Notes: generated by a model from the sequence alone, not told the origin. DNA of 64,000 bases from Musa acuminata AAA Group (GCF_036884655.1 NC_088340.1:7089501-7153500); one strand, 5' to 3'. Shown: positions 33,845 to 46,035, numbered from the stretch's first letter. Program-made: numbers and translations.

Positions 33845-33855
33845 CCTTAATATAA
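33758..33855. repeat. 98-bp near-perfect palindrome built on (TA)n
   Basis: The arms TTATATTAAGGTATTATA and TATAATACCTTAATATAA are exact reverse complements on both sides of a long TA run. The whole can fold back on itself. Confidence 0.9.
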
Positions 33856-33938
33856 CTAAACACCTTGACACTTACCACCACAACGGTTGGAAAAAAAAGC
33901 ATCTAACAACAGTACTATTAAATAAACAGGCAGGAAAA

Positions 33939-33962
33939 AGAGAGAGAGAGAGAGAGAGAGAG
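33939..33962. repeat. (AG)n microsatellite beside the VQ gene
   Basis: About 12 AG units, 46 bp beyond the stop codon of the minus-strand VQ gene, probably in its 3' UTR. Confidence 0.9.
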
Positions 33963-34008
33963 ATCTCCCATCCGTTCGATTCCCATCAGACGTCTAAAAG
34001 AGCATCCA

Positions 34009-34710
34009 CTACATAACGCCCCACGATTCGAGGGTCGGAAAGCCTGGGAACAGCGAGTCGAAATCGGAGGTCGGTGGCACCAACGAGCCGGCGGAGACCG
34101 GCACGGGCTCTCCCAAGCCCAGGAAGACCGCTGACGTATCGAGCGTAGGCAGGAAGAGCTGCTGCGAGGGGGTGCGGGCGGCCACCGTGGGCAGCATCGG
34201 CGGCTCGCCCGGCTCCTCGTCGCCGAGCCGGACCCCGGTGACCCACTGCACCATCTCTCGGAAATTGGCAGGGTCGGCTTTGATGTATGTGGTCGGCGAC
34301 CGCTTCGACGGGCGCGACCTACGCAGCCGTTTCGAGACCCTGGCCGCTGGTTGGGGGCCAAGGGGGTTCACCCGGCGGCAGACGGCGTCGGCCAAGGAGG
34401 GAGGATCGAGTTGGTGTTGGACGGGGAGGGGGTAAGATGAGGAGTGGATGTCATGGAAGGCGCCGGAGGAGGAGGTGTCGGAGGGGGAGATCCGGAGGAC
34501 GCGGGCGAGGCCCTCGTTATCGCCGGTGAAGGCCTCGCTGATCCACCTCGACTCCGGATGATACATCAACGGATCGAGCACCGAACAATCCTCCGACATG
34601 TTCATCATCCGGCAGGAGGAGCTTCTCGACGCATTCCAAGGCAAGCTTGAGGAGGAGGAGGAGGAGGAAGTGGAAGCGAAGGGTGGATGGTGATGAGAGT
34701 GGACTAGCAA
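34009..34710 (-). CDS. VQ-motif protein, intronless, 233 aa
   Basis: Plant VQ proteins are small nuclear cofactors that bind WRKY transcription factors and MAP kinases. The defining motif FxxxVQxxTG is present as FREMVQWVTG at residues 150-159, preceded by a basic patch (SKRLRRSRPSKRSP, 126-139) that may serve nuclear import. The N-terminus has a serine run (15-22), and the C-terminus is Pro/Ser-rich, ending FPGFPTLESWGVM. The start at 34710 gives the longest form. Met35, Met36 or Met38 are possible alternatives, since residues 1-34 are low complexity. The absence of introns is usual for the family. The subgroup was not assigned and WRKY partners cannot be predicted from this sequence. Confidence 0.88.
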   Translation of the reverse strand: MLVHSHHHPPFASTSSSSSSSSLPWNASRSSSCRMMNMSEDCSVLDPLMYHPESRWISEAFTGDNEGLARVLRISPSDTSSSGAFHDIHSSSYPLPVQHQLDPPSLADAVCRRVNPLGPQPAARVSKRLRRSRPSKRSPTTYIKADPANFREMVQWVTGVRLGDEEPGEPPMLPTVAARTPSQQLFLPTLDTSAVFLGLGEPVPVSAGSLVPPTSDFDSLFPGFPTLESWGVM

Positions 34711-36116
34711 GCGTTTAAGAAGACGGTGGCGAGGGGCGGAGAAAGCGCGTGCATCGAACCACGTGTCCTTGACGTCTCTGGAATCGGATAACCGCGTTCT
34801 GTGTCGGAGGGGTTGGGTCTAACGTATTTAAATCTAATTTTCTGTACCGTAAATTACACTATAGATAAATAAATAAATAAACCGGAAAAGAAAATATTTC
34901 ACATCCTATCCAAAAAGTTACATCTATCAAAGAAATGAACAGAATGTTATAATGATAAATTATTAATATTGTTTATGTAACTTAAATGTTGAAGTTCTTA
35001 GGTGAGACATGATTTATTAACTAACTATTTATGAAGTAAAAGAAAAAAGAAACATTTTTAAAAAGAGAGATTCTTGTTTGTCTATTTATCAGTCCACTTT
35101 CAGCTAAAGGTAGTGTAAGTTTAGCAATGTAAACTAATCCAGTTTCAGCTAAAAGTGGTGTAGCTACAGACTAAGGTCAAAACCAATATTTTATGCAGCA
35201 CATGAGACTCATCTTGATGCACTTACTCAGTATCACAACTGGCAGTAGTACTTTTAAGCTCCACCGATCTGGAATAACCTTGTTCTTTTCTATTCCCTAT
35301 TAAACTCATGAAGTCAAAGACATGTATGACAGAATGGGCTGGAAAGCATACAAGGGAAATATATTATCACCCGTTGGAACATTCCATCTACAAAACTCTT
35401 TGATCTTTCCAACTATACTAGCAAAGCTCATTAGAACTTGTATTATGTTTCCAGTAACAACTCTTGCATCAGCCTGTTTGTGGTTTCCAAACCAAATCCT
35501 AGAAACTCATGCAGCACTCGAATATTTCACCTTGACTTCCTCAAGAGATAAGTTAGATATATTAATCAGTTTTCTTTCTGTAATTCTAGTTTCTGAACTA
35601 GCAATTCCTTCTTCATCTTATCCCCATAACTGAGACAAGCAATCAGAAGATAACCTCTCTCTGTCAACAGGATAAGATTGCATGTTGATGACAAGAACAA
35701 ATTCTAGAAACTCATCATAGCATGACTAGTAAAATGAATATTGATTGTTTTGTCACTTTCACTTTGACTTCCTAAAATCCTTCCACCGTCTTGGTGTATA
35801 TTTCTTTTCCCTACGGTGTCTCAGATTGTTGCATTCTTCAACACCACCATGGATTGTGATCGACATATTTAATACCAATACAAGTGTCAAGATTACCTTT
35901 TGTCTCCTCCTGTGACCCTGATGTCTCCTCTCCTCTCCTCTCCATGGAATGGTTCAATGGTATCAAGGTGAGCGAACCCGAAGGCCTCCACTTGTCTCAA
36001 GCCAAGAAGCATATAACAACAGGTTCCTTAATGGCCTCTTAACCTTCCTGCCAACCTGTTGGCATCTGCATCCAATATTATGATGACAAATAGATAAAAA
36101 AATTGCTGTAGTTTTG
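34711..36116. other. spacer, includes VQ gene promoter, no further gene
   Basis: Upstream of 34710 lies a GC-rich 100-bp stretch (leader/promoter of the VQ gene). After that AT-rich DNA follows. A direct repeat of TTTCAGCTAAA(A/G)GT(A/G)GTGTA occurs near 35098 and 35142. A 103-codon plus frame at 35322 shows no domain and is not called. Confidence 0.45.
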
Positions 36117-36233
36117 TTGACTTTGGGGTGCAGGTGTCAGTCGTTCGAGCCTCATGTGAGGTTTGCCTAGTGGTGCTGATTGGCATAGCTTCAGGAAGGT
36201 CAATGAATGGCCACAGAAAAAAAAAAAAAAAAA
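36117..36233 (+). mobile_element. tRNA-derived SINE candidate (5'-truncated)
   Basis: Contains a Pol III B-box-like GTTCGAGCCTC (about 36142-36152), then TTTGCCTAGTGG, and ends in an 18-19 base A tail (to about 36233). The word AGTTTTG occurs directly before (36110-36116) and directly after the tail (36234-36240), consistent with a short target duplication. The A box is not clear, so the copy is probably 5'-truncated or the assignment is wrong. Confidence 0.5.
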
Positions 36234-36240
36234 AGTTTTG

Positions 36241-38640
36241 GTACTGAGAGATTCCACCCACCTTTTTCATATAAAAAGGGACTTTTCTTAGGGGTTTGGC
36301 AGTATGACTAATTGTCACATTCCTATGTCCTGTGGTATGGTCTGTCAATTGAATAATGTCATCTGTGCATTTGATTTGATTCCTTTCGGAGGTAATTGGG
36401 CCCAATTGTATCTGAATTGTGATTTAAAAGAAATGTTCTCAGAGAATCTGGAATTTAGTGTCAAACCCACAGGAATGTGTACCCAAAGACCACACTGTTT
36501 GAGGGGAGCAGGAGGAGCCAGGTTGGTATATAATATAAGATATTGGATTGACTCCCAACCCATAAAACTCCTAAACAATGACAATATAAGATTGTATTTT
36601 AGCTATATAGCTATATGGTCTAATGATTACTGTTTAAAGATTAGTATGTATTCATTTTTCTTTTTGTTTTTTTTTTCTTGATGGAGATGATTAGTGGAAG
36701 ACCAGTAAAAATATGATTTTTATTAAAGAAAAAATCAGACAAGAAAGATAGATACTCTTCTCTATTGCCAAGTGTTTCAAGTGATGAACAAAACACTCTA
36801 CTTAATCTGACAGACTTCCTCTTCATGAAATCTTTAGATTTCCAAGGAGCTGAGGAGGAGTCTGATTCATGTGAGATGTTAAAAGACAATTTGAGTTTCT
36901 AGTCCACGTAGGATTCATTTAGTGGCATAGCATAAGATGACACAACTATTGTGGTCTTATTTGAGAGACAGAAAGAAACAATATCAATAAATGAATGGTG
37001 GCTAATAATAATTAGGCAACTGCTCGACCGCTCAAAACCAAACAAAGAATTATAACGCTCATTGACGTACCTAAAATCCTTTATCACGTTTTTTTCCTCA
37101 GTGCGTAAAGCATTTCTCTCGCTCCATATATCACAGACGTGACAAATTGGAAATTTTGATCAAGCTGGTGTCATCTTAAGAAATCATGATTACGCCTTGT
37201 TGCTACTATGCCAAATTCTTCGACGATTCAACAGTAAACCTCCTCTCGTCACACGTTGCGCATACAGATTCATTCATTTCTTGAGGCAATTGTTTTAGAT
37301 CACATCGATCTAGAAAGAGGACCAGTGATACACAAAATAAAATATATAAACCATGCCAGTCACAGCAGTCGGAAATGTACAAAGGAGAAGCTACATGAAA
37401 CACAAAAGTCAAATCACAAATGTCAGCTGTCAAAATCAAACTTACACATCACTTTAGTAAAAATTTCCTATCTAAGAAACGGTGTAACTTTGAGGTGAAT
37501 CTATTCAAAATATTTTTTAATCTGCAAATGCATTTCAAAATAAACAAAGATATCGGTATGATGATCAAACCTTTTTTTTTTAATTCTTCATATACTAAAG
37601 TATGAAATAGAGTTTAAGAGATCTTGAGAATAGATCTCGCATCATATGTAATCCTATCATCAAAATCATCTTATAGAAAATTTTATACTTCATTTCTATT
37701 AATCGATAACAATACAAACAAATCTGTAATAAAAAATTATATATGTTCAAATCATTTATAATAATTTAATTTAAAAAATATAGAAATACTAGAAGCATAA
37801 TTAGTAAATAAAAAATACTAATAAAAGGTACCATTGTAATAATAAAAATATACATAATGTTAACATAGTATTATTCTTATGAAATAGTATTACCATCTTT
37901 TAGTATATAAACTTAAATTATAAATATATTCAAAATAATATCATCATATCCCATCACATAATTATTCGAAGTAGATATTTCTTTAATGTTATCTAGATCT
38001 ACTAATTATGTGTATCATTATAAATATTAAATTTTAATATTATTAAAGTCTAATTCTATAATATAATTTTATAAATTTATTAGTCTAGACAACTTTGATG
38101 GTTACAAAACTAATATAATAATATAAGTTATTTTTTAAGTATCTTGAAAATGATAAAATATTTATTATAGTCATAAGCTCGTCATTCTTGATTACTTTCA
38201 GTTAGATAAAATTTAGAAATATAAATTATAAAAAATATTCACCAAAATTTTTAAATATAATCTATATAGAAATAATTCAATAATAAAAAAATAATAATCA
38301 TAATAATTATTAAATATTAATTGATATAAAGAAAAAAATTAAATGCATGTGAATAATATCATATCTTTATTTAAATATATGATAAATATTATGAAAGTGA
38401 ATAATCACATAATTCACATAAAACATATCTTTATGTAAAACTATGATCATGATAAAACATAAATCATATCTTTATATAAAAATAAATATTTGTTATATTT
38501 TTTTAATATGCATGTGAATAATCATATAAATATTTAAAAAATAATAAAATAAATATTAAGTGACAAGAAAAGAATACCAAGATTTTATATGAAAAAATAT
38601 TTTAAAAAATTAGGCTGCTCTATTTAATTTGGCAGCCTAA
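36241..38640. other. AT-rich spacer, no gene seen
   Basis: The frames here (for example 125 codons at 36304) run through low-complexity text without motifs. 37700-38600 is extremely AT-rich with many ATAAT/ATTAT repeats. No named element. Confidence 0.45.
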
Positions 38641-38689
38641 ATTGAGCCATAACGAGTTTGGTAGCTCAGAAGTGGGCACAACAATTAGT

Positions 38690-39850
38690 CCAATGAATCA
38701 AACCAATCAATATTGGACGTCAAGATCAGAATTAACTGACGATCAAAATAAGGTTATGATTGTGGTCAAAAACAAGTCCGACCCAAATCAATAAACTGAT
38801 CAAAATCTAAAGGGGAAAGATCTGGTCAAAATCAATGTTGACGTAATTTAGTCCAAAATTAAGCCTTCCCTATATTAAATCAAAATCGAGGTTGACCGGG
38901 TCAAAATTTCGGTCAAAATTAAATTTAGGGCATGATTTCATTTTGACCAGTCAAAATCTCTTGCCCACGAGCCCCCGCGTCTCCCTCGTCTTCTTCGCGA
39001 CTTGCTTCCACCGTGGCATCGCCGACTGTGACTTCACGGACGGTCGATCCTCATCGCGCCACCTCCGCTGCACTGCCGCCAGTGGGCTATGTCGCCATCT
39101 GCGACCGCTGACAAATCGCGATTACACCACCTCGCAGCCTCCGGCTGCTGCCTAAAGACCTCGTCGTCGCTCACCGCCTCCTGCGGGCCATGACAAATCC
39201 ATCAGCCCCGGCCGTGGCCAAGCGCGCGGCCGAGTCCCACTGCCGCGATGCTGCTCCGCCGAGCAAAAGGGGAGAGCCCGACCACCGTCGCCCATTCTGT
39301 CTGCGATCCGCTTGCGTCGAGCACCACCGCGATTCACACAGCCCTCAATCGAGCCGCCGTTCTCATCCGTCCAAACCAGCAACCAGGCGACCACCGGCGA
39401 CGTCACCATCGTCCTCGGCAGCGCCTCCTCACTGTGACTTCTTCGCCGCATGGCCGACGCGCGACCTCCTCACAGCCGCGCCAGCGCGCCCTCGTTGACG
39501 ACGCAGCATCGTCGGCGGATCGCCCTCAGCAGCGGCTCCTTTCTTCTTCCGATAGTTCACCGTGGCTTCCTTATCGCGGGGGGATTGCTAATGCGGCCGA
39601 TCCTCACCACGACACCTCCGTCGGTCGACCGCTTGGCGACCCAAATCGATGGCTGCTCTACGACCGACGAGCTCGCCCCCGTGCCATCGATAATGTACCA
39701 TAGCCACGGCCGGCGTTGATGAGGCATGGCTGCCGTCGCTTCACGGCAATCGCAGGTGCGGCAGATTTGGTCAAAATTGATTTTGACAAGTCAAAATTCT
39801 ACCGCAAACGGAGAGCGGATTTCCACTATACCCCTCGCTTGTGGGAGGGA
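38690..39850. other. GC-rich island flanked by GTCAAAAT/ATTTTGAC repeats
   Basis: A 780-bp GC-rich core (about 38960-39740) with overlapping Pro/Arg/Ser-rich frames of up to 151 codons in all phases has no recognisable domain. On both sides the words GGTCAAAAT and ATTTTGAC occur many times (for example 38907-38922, 38941-38957, 39767-39798). This may be a degraded retroelement (LTR or leader) or the remnant of a CpG-rich promoter. Not called as coding. Confidence 0.4.
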
Positions 39851-42026
39851 CTCTCCCCTGCGTTTTTTAATCTAAAAAATCTAAAAGTATAATTTAAAAT
39901 TATATTTTTTTTTCACTTATATAATTAGGGTCAAGTCAATAATAAATAACCAAAAATTAAAATATAAAATTGAATGAACTTGCTTTACATTTACTGGTCA
40001 AATGAAGTCACATATAATAACAATAGATAGCAACTCATTGTCCATGGAAATTTATTTGGACGCCTATTTATAATACGCTTCCTTCCTAACTATAACCATT
40101 AGTCTACTCAAAGAGAAAACTCCATAAATTTTGTCCTTCATATTGGATTAGACCAACCTACCTGAGCATAGGAAATATTTTCCCTGCATAATCAAGCATG
40201 GACACATCTAAATCTTAATATTTGTACCTTAGCAAATTATTATAAATTGCATGTCTATATAACAAAACTAAAAGAAAAAGAAAATTATATAATATATAAT
40301 ATATTTTATTTTTAATTAGATGAACAATGTTAGGATTAAACGATCGACGTATGTATTATTAAAAAAATAGATATGGAGTCCTGTATATTCAAAAGTAACA
40401 AATATAAAACTCTTTCTTTTCCTTTTATGTCACTCAAATTATATATATTTTAACATCAAGTATATTATAAATTATCTAATAATATAGGTCAATTAGATTA
40501 GTGATAAAATATTAAACGATCACAGTATGTGATCATATGAAACAATCGTTCGATGTGAAGGAAAAAAATCATGAAAAAATTATGATCAATCTTTCGCTAT
40601 AAAATAATGAGATTACACTATCACTCTTTCTAAATTAACTAGAGAATATCAATATCATATAAAAACTAAGGATAAGATAATTTTCAAAAAGCCAAAGAGA
40701 AAAGTTAAAGAATAAAAATCTTATAGGTCTACACCGATCAACCTAAAGAATTTGGTGTCTATATTAGTATATCAAAAAATTATAGTAATCAAAACTAATT
40801 TCACTAATCAATCATCGAATCATTCTTTTCTCCAAATAAAAACATATTTTCTTATTTATGATGATCACCTTTTATTTTCTTCTATATGATATAAATTTCT
40901 AAATTAGTTTATAAATTAGATTATCAAATAATTTTATAAATTAATTAAAAAATAATTTCTTTCGATTTTTTAAACTATGTGGAAATTAGAGCATTTATTC
41001 GATTTGTATATGATTGTGCTCTTTTGGTGGCATCTTCAACCTTTTTTTTTATCTTACTATTAATAGTCACACTCTTATTTATCTTGCTATTAACAATCAA
41101 ATTCTTAACAAAACAAGCTAGTTCAAATCCTCCAAAATTTATCGGATGAACCTTCGATCCTTCAATTTATCGGATAAATACTGCTAGACTAATATTTAGG
41201 TATATGCCATTTTAAACTGATAAGAATCTAATCACTATGGGGTTTTATGCCAAAGGAGTTGACCTAAGCAAACACATAGATATACGTGGATATAAAATGG
41301 TTATTTTTGCATATAATCCTATTCCAATGGACAATCTATAGTTTGCAGTTTATATATCAGTAGGTAGGAATCCCCTAACTGACTTTGTAAAGGAAAGAGG
41401 TTACTTAAATGTGCACATAAAATAATAATAATAATAATAATGTGACATCGATACAACATGCATATGATATGATTATGGTATATAAGATGAGGTATCAATA
41501 GGAAAATTATTAATAGGTTTTCACATGAGGTATTAATAGGATAATTGTACGTTTCTTGACAATACAAAGTATGTAACGCAAATTGTAATTGTATTAGAAG
41601 TTTGGATGACTTAGTTCTTTGGTTGTTTACCATAATTAGTCTAAAGCAGTGTGAACTTATTGAAGTAGACCTCACTGCTTTGAATGCAAAGCATCTAATC
41701 ATGCCATCTATTCAATGAAGTCAATTTATAGTCAGCCGAAGAAGATTATATACAAAAAATAATAAGTTTTATGTTATACATATATGTATGTATATATGAT
41801 AAACTTAATTTGAAGGGAAAAAAAATACCAACATCACTACCTTCCAAAGGTTTAAATATGTAGACAAATTTCCAATAAAAGTACACGCATTTCCTATTTC
41901 TTGAGGACATATTGGGGGATTTGGTGTTCCATGTTTGGAATAGTCTACTAAATCCTGGATCATGTACATAAAATGTGACAACAATTCAGTGCTCTCTCTC
42001 AAACTTTATCATAATTATATGCGAAC

Positions 42027-42028
<2 letters not shown>
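39851..42028. other. AT-rich spacer upstream of the AP2 gene
   Basis: No supported gene. An AAT microsatellite lies near 41419-41440. The final 250 bp should include the promoter of the AP2 factor. Confidence 0.45.

Positions 42029-42077
<49 letters not shown>
42029..42077 (+). repeat. (AG)n microsatellite upstream of the AP2 gene
   Basis: About 24 AG units, 185 bp before the start codon. A complementary (CT)n tract lies at 42159-42183. Confidence 0.95.
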
Positions 42078-42080
<3 letters not shown>

Positions 42081-42158
42081 TCCTACATCCACTGAATGAA
42101 TTCTGCAAATGGCAACATGCTCTTTTTATCCCACAGCACATTTAAACCACATTCACTC

Positions 42159-42183
42159 CTCTCTCTCTCTCTCTCTCTCTCTC
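42159..42183 (+). repeat. (CT)n tract in the AP2 gene leader
   Basis: About 12 CT units, 80 bp before the ATG at 42263 and complementary to the AG tract at 42029-42077. Pyrimidine repeats of this kind are common in plant 5' leaders. Confidence 0.9.
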
Positions 42184-42262
42184 AGATTGCCTTTAAATCA
42201 AACACAAGCACTCCAAAAAAGAGAAAACCGATAGACCGCTACATCATCTCTGAGATATCAGC

Positions 42263-44455
42263 ATGGAGAAATCTGTTCAAACCCCTCAACCTCAAAGCCC
42301 TTCTTCCTCCATCTCTACCATCTCATTTTCTTTCTCATCCCACACCTCTGTGCCTAAACTTGATGAACCCAAGCAAAAGAATGCAGGGAAACGCAAAGCA
42401 AGGACTGCAAATGCCGACGCCCCTTGTGTCAAAGTAAAGAAGACCTCCAACTTCAAAGGAGTGACCAGGTATGAAATCGAAGATTAGGTTGAAGATAACT
42501 TGTTTTCGTTCATGGTTTTTCTGTGATGTAGTAGGTGTTAATGTTTGTGATCATCAGGCACAAATTGACAGGTAGGTTTGAAGCCCACCTATGGGACCGA
42601 AACAGCTGGAATGGAACGAAAAACAAGAAGGGAAGACAAGGTAAGCAGGAGCCCTTTGAGATGTAGATATCATAGTCAATCTATCCTCATGGTCATTCTG
42701 TTCTTATATATTCTTTTCTTTTGCAATCGTCATGATCCAATGATCATCTTCGTCTTCCATGGTGGTCACTCCGCACAGTCTATCTGGGTAAGTTCTGCAT
42801 GCTTATATCAAGATACTAGATCTGAGAGGCTGTGAATATATATCGTGTAACGTGATGCAGGAGCATTCAAAGATGAGGAGACCGCCGCCCGTACCTACGA
42901 TCTCGCCGCTCTCAAGTACTGGGGACCCCAAACCATCCTCAACTTCCCTGTAAGAACTCCTCCTGCGTTATGCGTCCTTGCAAACCCTAATCATTAAGCT
43001 TTCTGATGCTGCCGTTCTTACTTGGATTTCTTATGTTGCAGGCACAAACGTATGCGACAGAATACTACATGATGCATCAAATATCAAGGGAAGAGTGTGT
43101 TGCCTCTCTAAGGCGCCGGAGCGATGGCTTCTCAAGGGGAGTCTCAAAGTATCGTGGGGTTGCTCGGTAAGAATCGTCATCGGAGAGTGTGTTATCTTGT
43201 TATCTATAGATCTCTGTATCGGATATTCGATGACTGTAATGACCTACGACGGTGGAGTTTGGGCAGGCACCACCAGAACGGGCGGTGGGAGGCCAGGATC
43301 GGCCATGTCGGCGGCAGCAAATACCTCTACTTGGGAACCTTCGGTATCTCCTTCTTCCCTTACCTCCTCTTCCTGTTTGCTTCACTGTCACCCCTTCGCA
43401 CAGCATGACATCGCACGTGAGGAATGCATTAAATCAGCACGTCCATGTGGACGTCGCTGCCGCCTAACCGCGTCATCCTCCACCCTCTCCTTTGTTTGGA
43501 CATGCCTAATTAACGTGCGCAAGGGTTTGCACTCCATGAACCGTTCTTGAGTGCATCGCCTGGGCACTGCAGTACGGGGCTCATGTTTCTGATAGCCATG
43601 CAATACGTGCTCTGTGATGGTGACCAGGTTGAAGGCTTAGTCCTTCCATGTTGAAGTCCTTTGATAATATCTCAAAAGGATGGTCATTTGCATGGTTAGA
43701 GGGCAACAAGCTTGAACTCATGCTTAATTAGTCATGTAATAGGAAAAGAAGCTCAAGGGAATTGATGTAATACTGGGAATGCTTTGCTTTTCTCTCATTT
43801 CTCTCTATGTTATGATCTGCAAGTGCTTGTTGACAATATTACTAATAAATATTAGGTGTTATATGTAATTTAGATACTCAAATATATGCATGAACTATTC
43901 CACAGGCTTCACATTGTCTACATTTCTCATACATATAGTGTTTCCTTTTATTCTGGTGCAGATACTCAAGAGGAGGCAGCACAAGCCTACGATATGGCTG
44001 CCATTAAATACAGAGGCAGCAAAGCAGTCACCAACTTCGACGTTGGCCGCTATACTCAAAACCCTAGTTTCCCACAGGCCCAAACATGTCCTGCACCTCC
44101 CTTGGAGCTGTTCCCAGAGCTAACTCAGCCCCAGCCCCAGCCCCAGCCTCACTTCTTTGACCCTGCCGACTTCGTCACCCTGCACAACCTCGTCCCCCTC
44201 CAAGTTACTGATACCGTCGCTGAGATCCCTCTCCTCGACGGCACATCCGGCTTCCCCTTCGATCTCACCGATGGTGATGCCTTCGCCGAGCTGTACACTG
44301 GCTTCGACGTCGCCACCTCTCACATGGATGTTGAGAGTAAGTTGTTTGACAGTGATTTATGGCAGATCTTCGAAAGCTTCTTGAAAGAGATCGAAGGTGA
44401 TGATGCTCTTCTAAGCGTTGGTGCAGCTAGTAATAATGAGCCAAAAGCCTGTTGA
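42263..44455 (+). CDS. AP2/ERF transcription factor, WRINKLED (WRI1/3/4)-like, 360 aa, 7 exons
   Basis: Nuclear DNA-binding protein with two AP2 domains. WRI-type factors activate genes for fatty-acid, lipid or cuticle synthesis. Exons: 42263-42468, 42558-42640, 42779-42787, 42861-42949, 43042-43166, 43267-43343, 43962-44455. They total 1083 nt with all phases matching. Exon 3 is a 9-nt microexon that supplies the VYL of KKGRQVYLGAF, a hallmark of WRI1-like genes. AP2 domain 1 spans about 64-129 (FKGVTR to [12 protein letters not shown]), the linker includes [19 protein letters not shown], and domain 2 spans about 166-222 ([18 protein letters not shown] to VTNFD). In domain 1 the usual HRWTGR reads HKLTGR. 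The C-terminus is acidic with a Gln/Pro repeat (QPQPQPQP). The paralogue (WRI1, 3 or 4) is not settled by eye. Confidence 0.93.
42779..42787 (+). other. 9-nt microexon of the AP2/WRI-like gene
   Basis: TCTATCTGG lies between a CACAG acceptor (42774-42778) and a GTAAGT donor (42788-42793). With the G at the end of exon 2 it encodes V-Y-L plus the first base of Gly. Without it the frame would be kept, but the conserved VYL would be lost. Confidence 0.93.
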
Positions 44456-45602
44456 AATGCTAAGGATTCAGGCGATGGCGGGGCGAGGACACAGAACGCT
44501 CCTAACAATACTTCCTCGGTATGTCTTAGCATAGGATGGATTGAAGTGCCTGTTATGGTCTGCTGTACAACATGCATCTTTGGGATGTTTAGGATATAGA
44601 TTGTTGTTCTAAATCTAATATTATGATGCAATGTTGTGTAAGTTCTGTAGTCTCTAAAACATGTCTTTCTGCAAATACTTGACATGATACAAAGTATAGA
44701 TTTGACATATATTAGTTACTGCCTTTCTTATTATTCATAATTGTAGCTGTCTCTCTCTCTAGCACACTTCTGTTGCATCAAATCTCACGTTTTAGTACAC
44801 ACACACACGTATATATATTATAGAAAATATTTTATTCTTTTATTTTATAAGAGAAGCTCACAATTTTTGTAACTCGATAGTTATGGAATCAGAAAAATGA
44901 TGTAAAATATATGCATATTTCATATAAATGTATTTAATGGGTTTTGGATGGAGTGATATGCTTATTATATTCCATTTTCATTCTTTATCACCCAGGCATA
45001 AATAATCTATGTTAATAAATATAATAATTTATTAATTTGTTGAGCATAAATCACTGTTTCAAATTATTTAGGTCCAGAATATTAGTAATAGACTCATCTA
45101 GCTCTTAGAAATGAATCCAAATCATTATCCACTTCCAATATAGTAGTAAAGTGAGGTGCTAGTTTCCTTCTTTTTTTCTAATATGAATAATGCGTATGAT
45201 ATACATAATACAATCAATGTATTTTTTTAGTTATACTTATAAGATAATATAAAAACATAAATTCAGCTTTAAAATTATGATCAATGAATCGAATTCTCAC
45301 CTCTATCTTAAGACTATTATTTGATGCAACAATTGTACATCGATTTCAGTTAGTTGGATTTCCAATTATCATACTACAATATATTAAAAGACTAAAAAAT
45401 ATATTATATTTTTTTTATTGTTAATTTAACAGTAACACAATTTCCTAGCTAAGGTAATTGGGAATAGTACTTCAATTATGATTTCAAAAGACAAAATTGA
45501 TAAAAAGAAAAGAGTAAGATAAAGAATAAAACTTTCTTTCCATTGGCTACAATAGTAACAATGCACACATAAAATAAAACAAGAAGTCAAGGAAGTCCTA
45601 AG

Positions 45603-45670
<68 letters not shown>

Positions 45671-46035
45671 GTAAATATTCACCTTCTCAATCAATAAAAA
45701 AAATTAATTTTTACGCAATCTATAATAAGTTTACCTACTGATATATTATAAAAAAATTATATAAAATATTTTATTATATATATAGAAAATTCTATGAAAT
45801 AAAAATGAAATACAATTCATTTCTGTGAAAATGTTATCCAATTTTTCCGTTGATCAAAACGCTGGGCTTTAAGATTTGTGTTTGTGTTTCGGTTTAGACT
45901 TGGTCCAGGTCGAACCCAACCTAAACCAAATTAAACCCGTCTATATAATGCGTTTCCCACGGTATCGAAGCAAAACGTACACCGGGGAGAAAAGGGGTAA
46001 AACGTAAGGGAAAGAAAGTTCAGGAGAGACGGCGA
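44456..46035. other. spacer between AP2 and REX1-B genes, with (AG)n microsatellite
   Basis: AP2 3' flank, then AT-rich DNA with no gene. A long AG microsatellite lies at 45609-45667. The last about 150 bp (from 45870) are less AT-rich and contain the leader of the next gene. Confidence 0.5.
45609..45667. repeat. (AG)n microsatellite
   Basis: About 29 uninterrupted AG units. Confidence 0.95.

Noticed and set aside
34172..34650. Plus and alternative minus frames over the VQ gene
   Set aside because: Arg/Gly-rich shadows of the GC-rich VQ coding sequence.
35322..35633. 103-codon plus frame
   Set aside because: No motif or splice context. AT-rich spacer.
39152..39719. Overlapping 89-151-codon frames in the GC island
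   Set aside because: Open in several phases on both strands at once, as expected of GC-rich DNA. No domain.
43124..43603. Frames across AP2 gene introns 5 and 6
   Set aside because: They run through splice sites that the AP2 domain sequence requires.
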